From NCBI GenBank assembly GCA_963922705.1, contig CAWUJS010000090.1:1-6596 (forward strand): a DNA stretch of 6,596 nt, written 5' to 3'. The notes beneath the pieces are model-generated. The model saw only the letters and a list, made by a program, of their open reading frames with translations. It did no database searches and was not told where the DNA came from. The translations under genes and the position numbers were made by a program. Positions 1-5,964 of this stretch are shown here, in pieces (position 1 is the first letter of the stretch; each line of letters begins with the position of its first letter). Source of the DNA: TMED27 sp963922705. Lineage in GTDB: Bacteria; Pseudomonadota; Alphaproteobacteria; Micavibrionales; Micavibrionaceae.

Positions 1-83
1 CGATGTCCGAAGGCCTGCGCTTTGCGATCCGCGAAGGCGGTAGAACCGTCGGCGCTGGTGTTGTTTCAAAGATTGTTGAATAG
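1..83 (+). CDS. tuf: Elongation factor Tu, C-terminal end (partial, 5' truncated by window)
   Basis: The frame from position 3 encodes 26 residues followed by TAG at 81-83. It contains the nearly invariant EF-Tu C-terminus GLRFAIREGGRTVGAGVV, followed by SKIVE. EF-Tu is the cytoplasmic GTPase that delivers aminoacyl-tRNA to the ribosome; this piece is the end of its beta-barrel domain 3. Everything upstream, including the GTPase domain, lies outside the window. In many bacteria tuf is followed closely on the same strand by rpsJ (str/S10 region) or by tRNA-Trp and secE. Neither follows here: the next gene is on the opposite strand and converges on tuf. Identity is secure; which tuf copy this is cannot be told. 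Confidence 0.95.
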   Translation, partial: MSEGLRFAIREGGRTVGAGVVSKIVE

Positions 84-84
84 A

Positions 85-109
85 TTGATAACCATATAAG
101 TGTTATCAA
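85..109. repeat. Perfect 8-bp inverted repeat just after the tuf stop
   Basis: TTGATAAC (85-92) and GTTATCAA (102-109) are perfect reverse complements around a 9-base spacer, starting 2 bases after the tuf stop codon. The RNA could fold into a small AT-rich hairpin in the tuf 3' UTR. No T-run follows it, so it is not a textbook intrinsic terminator. It may protect the 3' end or be chance. Confidence 0.35.
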
Positions 110-137
110 CAGTTAAAATAGATTAAATATTTTGTCG

Positions 138-171
138 TGAACTACAGCAGATACAACTCCGCTGTAGTTCA
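138..171. terminator. 11-bp stem-loop between convergent genes, possible bidirectional terminator
   Basis: GAACTACAGC (139-148) pairs perfectly with GCTGTAGTTC (161-170) around a 12-base loop, and T138/A171 extends the stem to 11 bp. The element lies between the end of tuf (+) and the end of the minus-strand operon, where a shared terminator would be expected. The sequence just beyond the stem is not a T-run in either direction (ATTGCTAAAAAAATC on the plus side, CGACAAAATATT on the minus side). Termination is therefore inferred from position and stem strength rather than from a complete signature. Confidence 0.45.
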
Positions 172-227
172 TTGCTAAAAAAATCTAAAAACAATAAAGA
201 AATTTATTTAACGGATGAGCTATAACC

Positions 228-2159
228 TTAATAAGGTTCACTCGGCCCTATGCCAAATAACAGACCGGCTTCAGAACGACTATAATGATTGCCACGAACC
301 AGTTCAGTTTCCAACATCGCAGAATTAAGCATTTCCCGCCGTTGAACAGATTGATAATAATCACGCATTTGCATTAATTTAATTGCATCGAGTGTAACAC
401 CAATACGATCAACATTAACCGGCTTATCGTAAAGATTGGTATAGAAGTCTGGTAATTGATAAAGCTTCTTTGTTAAAACATCCATCTGCGCCCAATAGCT
501 TGGTTGTACACCAATTAATTGTTCAATTTGAAGATCAGTAATGCCAAAATCACGCATAAGTGTTTTCATAAAAGTCCAGCCTGGTTCAACCATCCCACCG
601 ACCCCAGGAGGTGCTGGAGGAAGAGGAGCTGCACTGGCCTTGAGCGCCGCTAAATTTGTATAACTATTATGCGCTATATTTTTTAATGCAATGACACGTT
701 TGGCATCTAAAAAACCTACGCGCTGATTTTTAAGTTGCCTGTCATCTTGTGCTTTTTTTAAGGTTGAAGGCCAATAAAGATTTTTTGCTAGTGCCAAAAC
801 ATCCTCTTCGTCATCAGTCTCGGCCGCATCATTCATATCCATATCAAAGGTTTGCGGGAAATCCATAGTACGCGTGAAATCAATATCCTTGTTAAATCGT
901 GTAGTAAAAAAAGTGCCTGTAAGGTAAACGACTTGCTGTGGGGTACCGCCTATCCCATCAGGAACGGCAGCACCAAACACGCTGTCACCGCCTGTAAGAA
1001 TCTCATCCTGATCATGCTCACATAAATAATCCAGGCTATTATTGTTGTCTTTCGGATTACAATGCACCTCCCGGTACTGCTTAAGACGCGATTCAATATC
1101 CCTTTGTGGTGTTGTGGCACTGTTGTTGGTAAGGCTTTTGTAACGCTCCATCATGACGTCATTAAGAATAAACTTATCAGCCACCGCTTTTTGCTCTGTT
1201 TTAGCAAGGCTTCGCACGTAAGAACCATAGCGACAGAGCTCTTCACTAGGATGATAATCTTTAACAGCCTCAGCTTTTAATTGTTGATGCGTTCTTTGCG
1301 CTTCAAGCTGAAGCTTTGCATCAAAAAATTGGCCTACCGCCGCAGTGTGCTGCATCATAACGGCACTTAACTGCTCTGTCATAAGCATGAGAGCACGGAT
1401 GTAATTATACATAATGTTTATGGTGTATCCAGGAAATGAATTATCAATACCATCACGATCTGTACTAACATCATACCCCGCAATAGGAATGGTTGGAATC
1501 ATAATAGGCCACAAATTAGGGATTTCAGTACGCCCACCGCCATAAAAATTAGCTATTAGAACTTTTATGATTGCAGGGCTCTGTTTTTCACCCATTTCGC
1601 CCATAAAAGAAAAACCATGAAGTGCGACCTGATACTCACCATCTTCTTTGATATCAATTTTATCACTGGCATGGATTTCCCCAGCCCAATCTGTCTTGGT
1701 CCGCGAATGTCTGTTTGATGTAACAAGGGAAACCTCAGAAAACTGATCCAAACCCTTACCCGTAATCGTAATTTCACCAGTTTCCAAGTTTTGACGAAGG
1801 AGTATATTTGCGTAGTCCCCATCCCGTGTAAATTTGAAGTCATAAATATAATAATTTTGAGAATCATGTTCCAAAGGCGCATAGGCCAGAGCAAGATCAC
1901 CCTTATCATTCGTCATCTCTATACCTTCTGACAAAAGCCCAAATTCTGTCAAAATAGAATATTGAACCTCACTATTAGGTTCAAAACCTTCAAATAAAAC
2001 AACATGCTTGTCATTAAGCTGCTGGGTATCCTGCACAGATCCCTGATCAGGGTTTTTGGCAATACTTTCATTGCCGAGGGTGACTATACCCGCAATTAAA
2101 ATGGCAGATAAAATGCTTACAAAGAGCTTTCCAAAATGCGCCCTGGATGGTCTTACCAT
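228..2159 (-). CDS. Exported protein of unnamed three-paralog family, with extra beta-rich N-terminal region (643 aa)
   Basis: I do not recognise a named family. The start chosen is the ATG at 2159-2157. An AGGAGG (2176-2171) stands 11 bases upstream, the gap to the preceding gene is 4 bases, and the N-terminus becomes a charged, then hydrophobic, export signal or membrane anchor (about residues 11-29). An in-frame start at 2231 would overlap the upstream gene by 68 bases and put a lysine-rich stretch before the signal. Residues about 53-201 are rich in predicted beta-strand and look like two tandem sandwich-type domains. From about 250 the protein matches its two upstream neighbours: a TEQLSAV helix (261), KDYHPSEELC (300-309), C367, YLCEHDQDE (378-386), DIDFTRTMDFP (425-435), EEDVLALAKNLY (451-462), PSYWAQM (553) and PDFYTNLYDKP (570-580). 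A proline-rich linker APLPPAPP lies near 511-518. The mature part has three cysteines. It is the last gene of a three-gene operon, and a secretion-related periplasmic or surface role is inference. Confidence 0.85.
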   Translation of the reverse strand: MVRPSRAHFGKLFVSILSAILIAGIVTLGNESIAKNPDQGSVQDTQQLNDKHVVLFEGFEPNSEVQYSILTEFGLLSEGIEMTNDKGDLALAYAPLEHDSQNYYIYDFKFTRDGDYANILLRQNLETGEITITGKGLDQFSEVSLVTSNRHSRTKTDWAGEIHASDKIDIKEDGEYQVALHGFSFMGEMGEKQSPAIIKVLIANFYGGGRTEIPNLWPIMIPTIPIAGYDVSTDRDGIDNSFPGYTINIMYNYIRALMLMTEQLSAVMMQHTAAVGQFFDAKLQLEAQRTHQQLKAEAVKDYHPSEELCRYGSYVRSLAKTEQKAVADKFILNDVMMERYKSLTNNSATTPQRDIESRLKQYREVHCNPKDNNNSLDYLCEHDQDEILTGGDSVFGAAVPDGIGGTPQQVVYLTGTFFTTRFNKDIDFTRTMDFPQTFDMDMNDAAETDDEEDVLALAKNLYWPSTLKKAQDDRQLKNQRVGFLDAKRVIALKNIAHNSYTNLAALKASAAPLPPAPPGVGGMVEPGWTFMKTLMRDFGITDLQIEQLIGVQPSYWAQMDVLTKKLYQLPDFYTNLYDKPVNVDRIGVTLDAIKLMQMRDYYQSVQRREMLNSAMLETELVRGNHYSRSEAGLLFGIGPSEPY

Positions 2160-2163
2160 GAGA

Positions 2164-3588
2164 TTATTGACCTCCTGCAGTGGCTTTTTGGATTTCCTCT
2201 TCAATTTCGCCTTGCAATTCCATGACTGCAAGCTCTAGTAAAATGGACTGCGATGATTCATTACGTAAATTACTTTTTAAAAGATCAAATTTCTGCATCA
2301 GGCCAATGGCCTGCATAGCAACGCCTTTACGCTCAACATTTGCGGGCTTGTCATAAAGATTTGTGTAAAAATCCGGGTTTTGGTATATTTTTTTCGTTAA
2401 AACTTCCATCTGCGCCCAATAACTTGGGTTTTCACCAAGCATGGCATCCAGTGCAGTCACATTTGCAGTCGGGTAATTTGGCGGGGTTCCTGCAGAGTCT
2501 CCCTGATGAAGCTGTACGTTTGTTAACACATCATCAATGCCAAGTTCTAACAATAACGCCTCTAAGAAATCACGAGAACCAACCGATCCTGAGGACTTCA
2601 TGCCAACAAGAGCATTATATGAATTTTCAGCAACACTGCGCTTAGCAAGAACAGAACGTGCGTCCATATACGCATCCTGTAATTTTGTGAGCTGTTCTGG
2701 GTTATTTGGATCAGACGCTAACCTGTCTCCATCAGGGCGTGTAAATACCGTTGTTCCATAGAGGTTAGCGGCCAGTGCAAAAACATCCTCTTCCTCTGCT
2801 GTTGGTGTATTGGCATTATCCACAAAATTGACATCCAAAGTCCATGGAAAATCCAGTGTCCGTGCATAATCAATATCCTTGTTTAATCTTGCACGATCCG
2901 GGCCGCCAATGCCGCCTGGCACTGCCGCAGCCACAGTACTGTTTCCAAGATTTTCGTCCTGATCATGCTCACAAAGATAATCCAGCGCGCTATTATTATC
3001 TTTCGTATTACAATACACTTCACGATATTGTTTCAAGCGCCCTTCTAAATCTGACAATTTTCCACTAGCTGCACTTGTGTTTGCATTGCCAAGCCCTTTA
3101 TCCACGGATCTTTGCGCAAGAATAACGGCATTAACTTCGCTTTGACGTTCGGATGCTGCAAGGCTTTTGATAGAGGAACCAAATTCACACATACCGGTAC
3201 TGGGGTGGTAATCCTTGTGTGCGCGTGCTGTTATTTTCTGCAAAACTTGCTGCGTTTCCATTTGCTGCTTTGCATCCATAAAGCCGCCAATGATCTCTGA
3301 TTGCTTAACGGCAACAGTCGTAAGCTGTTCAGCCATCAGCATAAGCGCAGGCAGAATATTATCCTCCCAAAAAACCGATATCCACCAAACACGATGCGCC
3401 TGAAATTCATCATTTGTATGTGCAGTAATCGCAGATGTAGTTAATGTTGATTCGGCAAGTGACATTGCAATACAGGGCGGATCAAGACTACATTCCTGAC
3501 AACAATATCCCCCATGCGCATTTGCATATTTCACAGGGATGAAAAGCAAAAACACATATACGAGTCCTAAAGTGAAAGATTTTTTCAT
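2164..3588 (-). CDS. Exported cysteine-containing protein of unnamed three-paralog family (474 aa)
   Basis: No named family is recognised. Residues 1-24 form a classical Sec signal peptide: MKK, a hydrophobic core to about 17, and an ANA|H cleavage site. The mature N-terminus carries four clustered cysteines (C29, C30, C33, C39). The following helical region has HRVWW (65-69), ILPALMLMAEQL (78-89) and DAKQQMETQ (105-113), then HKDYHPSTGMCEFGSS (124-139) and SLAASE (142-147). Further family markers are C193, YLCEHDQDE (204-212), DIDYARTLDFP (238-248), EEDVFALAANLYG (266-278), AKRSVAENSYNALVGMKS (315-332), PSYWAQM (388-394) and PDFYTNLYDKPANV (405-418). Compared with its upstream neighbour it has an insertion before PSYWAQ (about 356-382). 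The end is glutamate-rich and helical. It starts 5 bases after the upstream gene and ends 4 bases before the next, so it is the middle gene of an operon. The sequence supports a periplasmic or cell-surface location; function is unknown. Confidence 0.9.
   Translation of the reverse strand: MKKSFTLGLVYVFLLFIPVKYANAHGGYCCQECSLDPPCIAMSLAESTLTTSAITAHTNDEFQAHRVWWISVFWEDNILPALMLMAEQLTTVAVKQSEIIGGFMDAKQQMETQQVLQKITARAHKDYHPSTGMCEFGSSIKSLAASERQSEVNAVILAQRSVDKGLGNANTSAASGKLSDLEGRLKQYREVYCNTKDNNSALDYLCEHDQDENLGNSTVAAAVPGGIGGPDRARLNKDIDYARTLDFPWTLDVNFVDNANTPTAEEEDVFALAANLYGTTVFTRPDGDRLASDPNNPEQLTKLQDAYMDARSVLAKRSVAENSYNALVGMKSSGSVGSRDFLEALLLELGIDDVLTNVQLHQGDSAGTPPNYPTANVTALDAMLGENPSYWAQMEVLTKKIYQNPDFYTNLYDKPANVERKGVAMQAIGLMQKFDLLKSNLRNESSQSILLELAVMELQGEIEEEIQKATAGGQ
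2170..2176 (-). promoter_or_regulatory. Ribosome binding site deciding the start of the 643-aa gene
   Basis: On the minus strand AGGAGGT occupies 2176-2170, inside the last codons of the upstream gene (it encodes part of its GGQ end). It stands about 10 bases before the ATG at 2159. It is the strongest Shine-Dalgarno match near either possible start and argues for 2159 over 2231. It also suggests that the two genes are translationally coupled. Confidence 0.7.
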
Positions 3589-3593
3589 ATCAC

Positions 3594-5012
3594 CTACCTC
3601 GACACCAATTGTTTTTCCGCATCTTTGAACGGCTCATTCAAGCGTGCGGATAGCAATACCGATGTCAACATTTCCTGACGAATCTGGCTTTCATAAATTG
3701 CCCGATCAACCATTAATTCAATTGCTTTCAGTGCAACCGATTTTCTTTTAACATTTGCCGGCTTGTCATAAAGATTTGCATAAAAATCCGGATTTTGATA
3801 AATACGCTTTGCAAGTATTTCAAGCTGCGCATAATAGCTGGGGCTTTCCCCAATAATATCATCAACTTGTGCTGCGGGAACGCCTAGCTCTACCATAATT
3901 GCGCCTAAAAATTCATAAGTATCCGCAGTGGCGCCGCCAAAACCACCAGCACCTCCAATATTCTGACTTGACGTTCCGCCAGTTTTCATCCCGACAATGG
4001 CATTAAAAGTATTTTCAGCAACGCTTCTTTTTGCGACAACACTGCGCAGCGCCATATACCAGTTTTGATATTGCGGTTCTCTGAGTTTGGCAGCATCCGG
4101 AAATCTCTTGATAATTGAATGACCGTATAAGTTATTTTGCAAGGCCATCACCGTACGTTCGCCCAATGAAACCGCACCGAAATTAACATTATTGGTCAAA
4201 TCAAAAACCCCTAAGCCATTCAGCAAACTAATAGTGCGCTCATTTTCAACGGTGCGCGTATAGTCTATATCAGCATTTGTAAATTGCGGCGTCGCAGGCG
4301 CAGGATTACAAAGCGCGACCAGACCTGAGTTAGCTGGCCTTGTGGCCACCCAGTCACTATCCTGCGGATCGCAAAAAAGTTGTAAATAGGTTTGCCACCT
4401 GCCGAATTTATCATTATCCCCGTTTCTGGCACCGCCCATATTAAGCTCGCCAAGTTGACGGGCATTTTGACGCCTTGCAAGCATATAGGCTGTCGCACGT
4501 CCTTTTTGTTCACTCGCAGCAAGGCTTTTAACGGATGATCCAAACCAGCAAAAATCTTCGCTGGGCTGATAATCCTTGTGCGCCTGCACTTGTAATTCCT
4601 GAATCAACCTTTGTGTTTCAAGCTGGTGCTTTGCATCAAAAAATGTACCAATAACCATAGCTTGCTGCATAGCGACGGCAGACATTTGTTCGGTGAACAG
4701 CATGAGTGCGGGCAGGATCTGTCCTTCGAACAAGGTTGTCAAAAGCCATGTGCGATGCTCTGTAAATCGCGCGCTTATGAAAGCTGTAACAGGGATTCTA
4801 ATTAGAGCTTCATGATGTATAGGGATTGCAGCAATACAGGCCGCAGTGCTGCAAGCGCCGACGTTTGATGCACCAAGTGCAGAACACCAACAAGCATGCG
4901 ACAGGGCTGTTTTCGGCGTAAAAGCAATGAATCCTGTTGCCAGTATCAACGCTGTAAAAATTACCAAACTGCTTTTTCGCCCTATAAAGCCCATAAGATT
5001 GAATACATTCAT
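3594..5012 (-). CDS. Exported cysteine-containing protein of unnamed three-paralog family, first gene of the operon (472 aa)
   Basis: No named family is recognised. The start is uncertain: the frame opens with GTG at 5045, with ATG codons at 5012 and 4994, and none has a convincing Shine-Dalgarno site. I chose 5012 because the GTG would add a second hydrophobic stretch before an otherwise normal signal peptide. Numbering from 5012: a positive region GRKSS (11-15), a hydrophobic core (16-32) and likely cleavage at LSHA|C (40/41). Four cysteines follow (41, 43, 54, 59). Family markers are HRTW (86-89), ILPALMLFTEQMSAVAM (99-115), AHKDYQPSEDFCWFGSS (144-160), SLAASEQ (163-169), C214, C235, DIDYTRT (248-254), ALQNNLYG (290-297), VAKRSVAENTFNAIVGMK (326-343), a glycine-rich loop (345-361), PSYYAQ (391-396) and PDFYANLYDKPANV (408-421). 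The region around C214-C235 differs from the other two paralogs. It is transcribed divergently from icmL, which suggests, but does not prove, a link to type IVB secretion. Confidence 0.88.
   Translation of the reverse strand: MNVFNLMGFIGRKSSLVIFTALILATGFIAFTPKTALSHACWCSALGASNVGACSTAACIAAIPIHHEALIRIPVTAFISARFTEHRTWLLTTLFEGQILPALMLFTEQMSAVAMQQAMVIGTFFDAKHQLETQRLIQELQVQAHKDYQPSEDFCWFGSSVKSLAASEQKGRATAYMLARRQNARQLGELNMGGARNGDNDKFGRWQTYLQLFCDPQDSDWVATRPANSGLVALCNPAPATPQFTNADIDYTRTVENERTISLLNGLGVFDLTNNVNFGAVSLGERTVMALQNNLYGHSIIKRFPDAAKLREPQYQNWYMALRSVVAKRSVAENTFNAIVGMKTGGTSSQNIGGAGGFGGATADTYEFLGAIMVELGVPAAQVDDIIGESPSYYAQLEILAKRIYQNPDFYANLYDKPANVKRKSVALKAIELMVDRAIYESQIRQEMLTSVLLSARLNEPFKDAEKQLVSR
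3596..3600 (-). promoter_or_regulatory. Ribosome binding site overlapping the upstream stop codon
   Basis: On the minus strand GAGGT (3600-3596) stands 7 bases before the ATG at 3588 and overlaps the terminal AGG TAG of the upstream gene. This arrangement supports the chosen start and tight translational coupling within the operon. Confidence 0.6.
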
Positions 5013-5045
5013 AAAAAATATCAAAACCAATAACCATTCTACCAC

Positions 5046-5181
5046 AAGCTTTCAAAAAAAGGCACGTTTGAAAATAAGATTTTATAATTTTTTATTTGGC
5101 ATGGTGTTTTTTCCATTTTTTTGTTAATTAATAATTTAGATGTTTCATATTAGGATATTTTTTCAAACGGTTTCTTAGGCT
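5046..5181. promoter_or_regulatory. AT-rich divergent promoter region between the paralog operon and icmL
   Basis: This non-coding stretch must hold the promoters for both divergent units. It is very AT-rich, with T-tracts at 5088-5093, 5107-5112, 5116-5122 and 5158-5163 and an A7 at 5054-5060, so it may be bent. A minus-strand TATAAA (5086-5081) is a possible -10 for the paralog operon but lacks a good -35. On the plus strand TTGTTA (5121-5126) and CATATT (5146-5151) with a 19-base spacer are a weak candidate for icmL. A 10-bp inverted repeat brackets the region. The exact promoters cannot be fixed by eye. Confidence 0.5.
5065..5169. repeat. 10-bp inverted repeat pair bracketing the divergent intergenic region
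   Basis: CGTTTGAAAA (5065-5074) and TTTTCAAACG (5160-5169) are perfect reverse complements. One lies 20 bases from the GTG that opens the minus-strand frame, the other 12 bases before the icmL ATG. Each has the same orientation relative to the gene it precedes. They could be two copies of a regulator site or of a shared leader element. This is inference from symmetry only. Confidence 0.4.
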
Positions 5182-5862
5182 ATGGCAAAAAAAGACATTA
5201 AAGACAAAGCAACCCCCCCCCCTAAAGATTCTGGAGAGGATCAGGGGAGTCTGGGTAAGGTTATCATCCGGAACGAGTTTTATCGTGATGGTTACCGCAC
5301 GCTGCTTAAGGTCGCCTTGGTTCAGGTTTTCGTAATCCTGGGTCTTATTGGCGCCATGTATGTCGTTATACAAACACATCAACCGGAAAATCGCTTTTTT
5401 GCAACAACAGAAGATGGACGTCTTGTGCCGATGATCGCCTTGAGCGAGCCGAATATGAGCCCGCCGGCTTTGATGTCATGGGTTGCGCAATCTGCAACCG
5501 AGGTGATGACTTTTGGATTTAACGATTATAGACGCCGCCTGCAAGAATCATCACGCAATTTCACGCGCAGAGGCTGGGAAAGCTTTACACAAGCTTTGCA
5601 AAAATCCCGTATTATCGAAATGGTTGAGGCCAACCAGCAAGTCGTTACAGCCGCCCCACAAGGCGCACCCATTCTTGAATCGCAAGGTCTGGTTGCAGGT
5701 CGCTATCAATGGGTCATACAATTACCTGTAGTTTTGACTTATCAGTCTGGCTCTTTATCGCGAAGCGATAATTTACTTATTACAATCGTTGTGGTTCGTG
5801 TTCCGCGTCTCGAAAGCCCTAATGGTATCGGTATTGAACAATGGATTGCTGTTCCTCGCTAA
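5182..5862 (+). CDS. icmL: Type IVB secretion system inner-membrane protein IcmL/DotI (TraM-like)
   Basis: This 226-residue protein fits the DotI/IcmL/TraM family, whose Legionella member is of similar size. DotI is a bitopic inner-membrane component of Dot/Icm and IncI conjugation systems, and its periplasmic domain has a VirB8-like (NTF2-like) fold. Visible signatures are a charged, proline-containing cytoplasmic tail (1-30), FYRDGYR (33-39), one transmembrane helix (about 41-63), RFFATTEDGRLVPM (71-84), LSEP (87-90), LMSWVAQSATEVMTFGFNDYRRRL (97-120), GWESFTQALQKS (131-142), AGRYQWVIQLPVVLTYQ (172-188) and VVVRVPR...GIGIEQW (203-221). The ATG at 5182 is preceded only by a weak TTAGG. A C10 tract in codons 11-14 is a potential slippage site. 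icmK follows on the same strand after 102 bases, as in Legionella and IncI tra regions. An icmM/dotJ paralog, which precedes icmL in Legionella, is not present in the space before it. Confidence 0.93.
   Translation: MAKKDIKDKATPPPKDSGEDQGSLGKVIIRNEFYRDGYRTLLKVALVQVFVILGLIGAMYVVIQTHQPENRFFATTEDGRLVPMIALSEPNMSPPALMSWVAQSATEVMTFGFNDYRRRLQESSRNFTRRGWESFTQALQKSRIIEMVEANQQVVTAAPQGAPILESQGLVAGRYQWVIQLPVVLTYQSGSLSRSDNLLITIVVVRVPRLESPNGIGIEQWIAVPR
5213..5222 (+). repeat. C10 homopolymer inside icmL
   Basis: Ten consecutive C residues span codons 11-14 of icmL (Thr-Pro-Pro-Pro) in an AT-leaning region. Gaining one C would make the codon after Pro14 a TAA stop. Losing one C shifts the frame to a TAA at 5333-5335, within the transmembrane segment. 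The tract could therefore be a phase-variable on/off switch or a sequencing-error hotspot. Confidence 0.8.
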
Positions 5863-5909
5863 TTTTTACTTGGTATGTGTGTTTTTTGAACATTTTATTC
5901 ATTTCTTGC

Positions 5910-5936
5910 GTGACATGTCTTTCGTCAAATTATAAC
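5910..5936 (+). promoter_or_regulatory. Possible promoter in front of icmK
   Basis: GTGACA (5910-5915) matches the -35 consensus at five of six bases and TATAAC (5931-5936) matches the -10 at five of six. The spacer is 15 bases, shorter than the preferred 17. It would start transcription about 20 bases before the icmK ATG, giving a very short leader. This is a weak call. Confidence 0.25.
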
Positions 5937-5958
5937 CTTAAAATAATGTAAGGGTTAT
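5932..5958 (+). promoter_or_regulatory. Hairpin that would sequester the icmK ribosome binding site
   Basis: ATAACCTTA (5932-5940) can pair with TAAGGGTTAT (5949-5958) through nine base pairs with one bulged G, around an 8-base loop. The right arm contains the only good Shine-Dalgarno match for icmK, TAAGGG (5949-5954), 10 bases before its ATG. In messages reading through from icmL this fold could limit icmK translation. The pairing is visible; the regulatory effect is inferred. Confidence 0.4.
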
Positions 5959-5964
5959 TTTTCC

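Noticed and set aside
84..227. Possible tRNA or small RNA gene after tuf
   Set aside because: No cloverleaf or T-loop GGTTCGANTC-like element is present; only two simple inverted repeats are visible.
224..238. Palindrome AACCTTA-A-TAAGGTT over the stop codon of the 643-aa gene, sharing TATAACCTTA with 5931-5940
   Set aside because: The one-base centre does not make a useful hairpin, and a shared 10-mer in AT-rich DNA is likely chance.
4810..5055. Minus-strand open frame overlapping the start of the first paralog
   Set aside because: It is a shifted frame over the signal peptide region of the real gene, shows no family motifs and ends after about 80 codons.
5124..5131. TTAATTAA palindrome in the divergent promoter region
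   Set aside because: It is an 8-bp AT-only palindrome of the kind expected by chance in such AT-rich sequence.
5128..5382. Minus-strand open frame across the icmL start
   Set aside because: It is antisense to well-recognised IcmL sequence, with no ribosome binding site or protein features.
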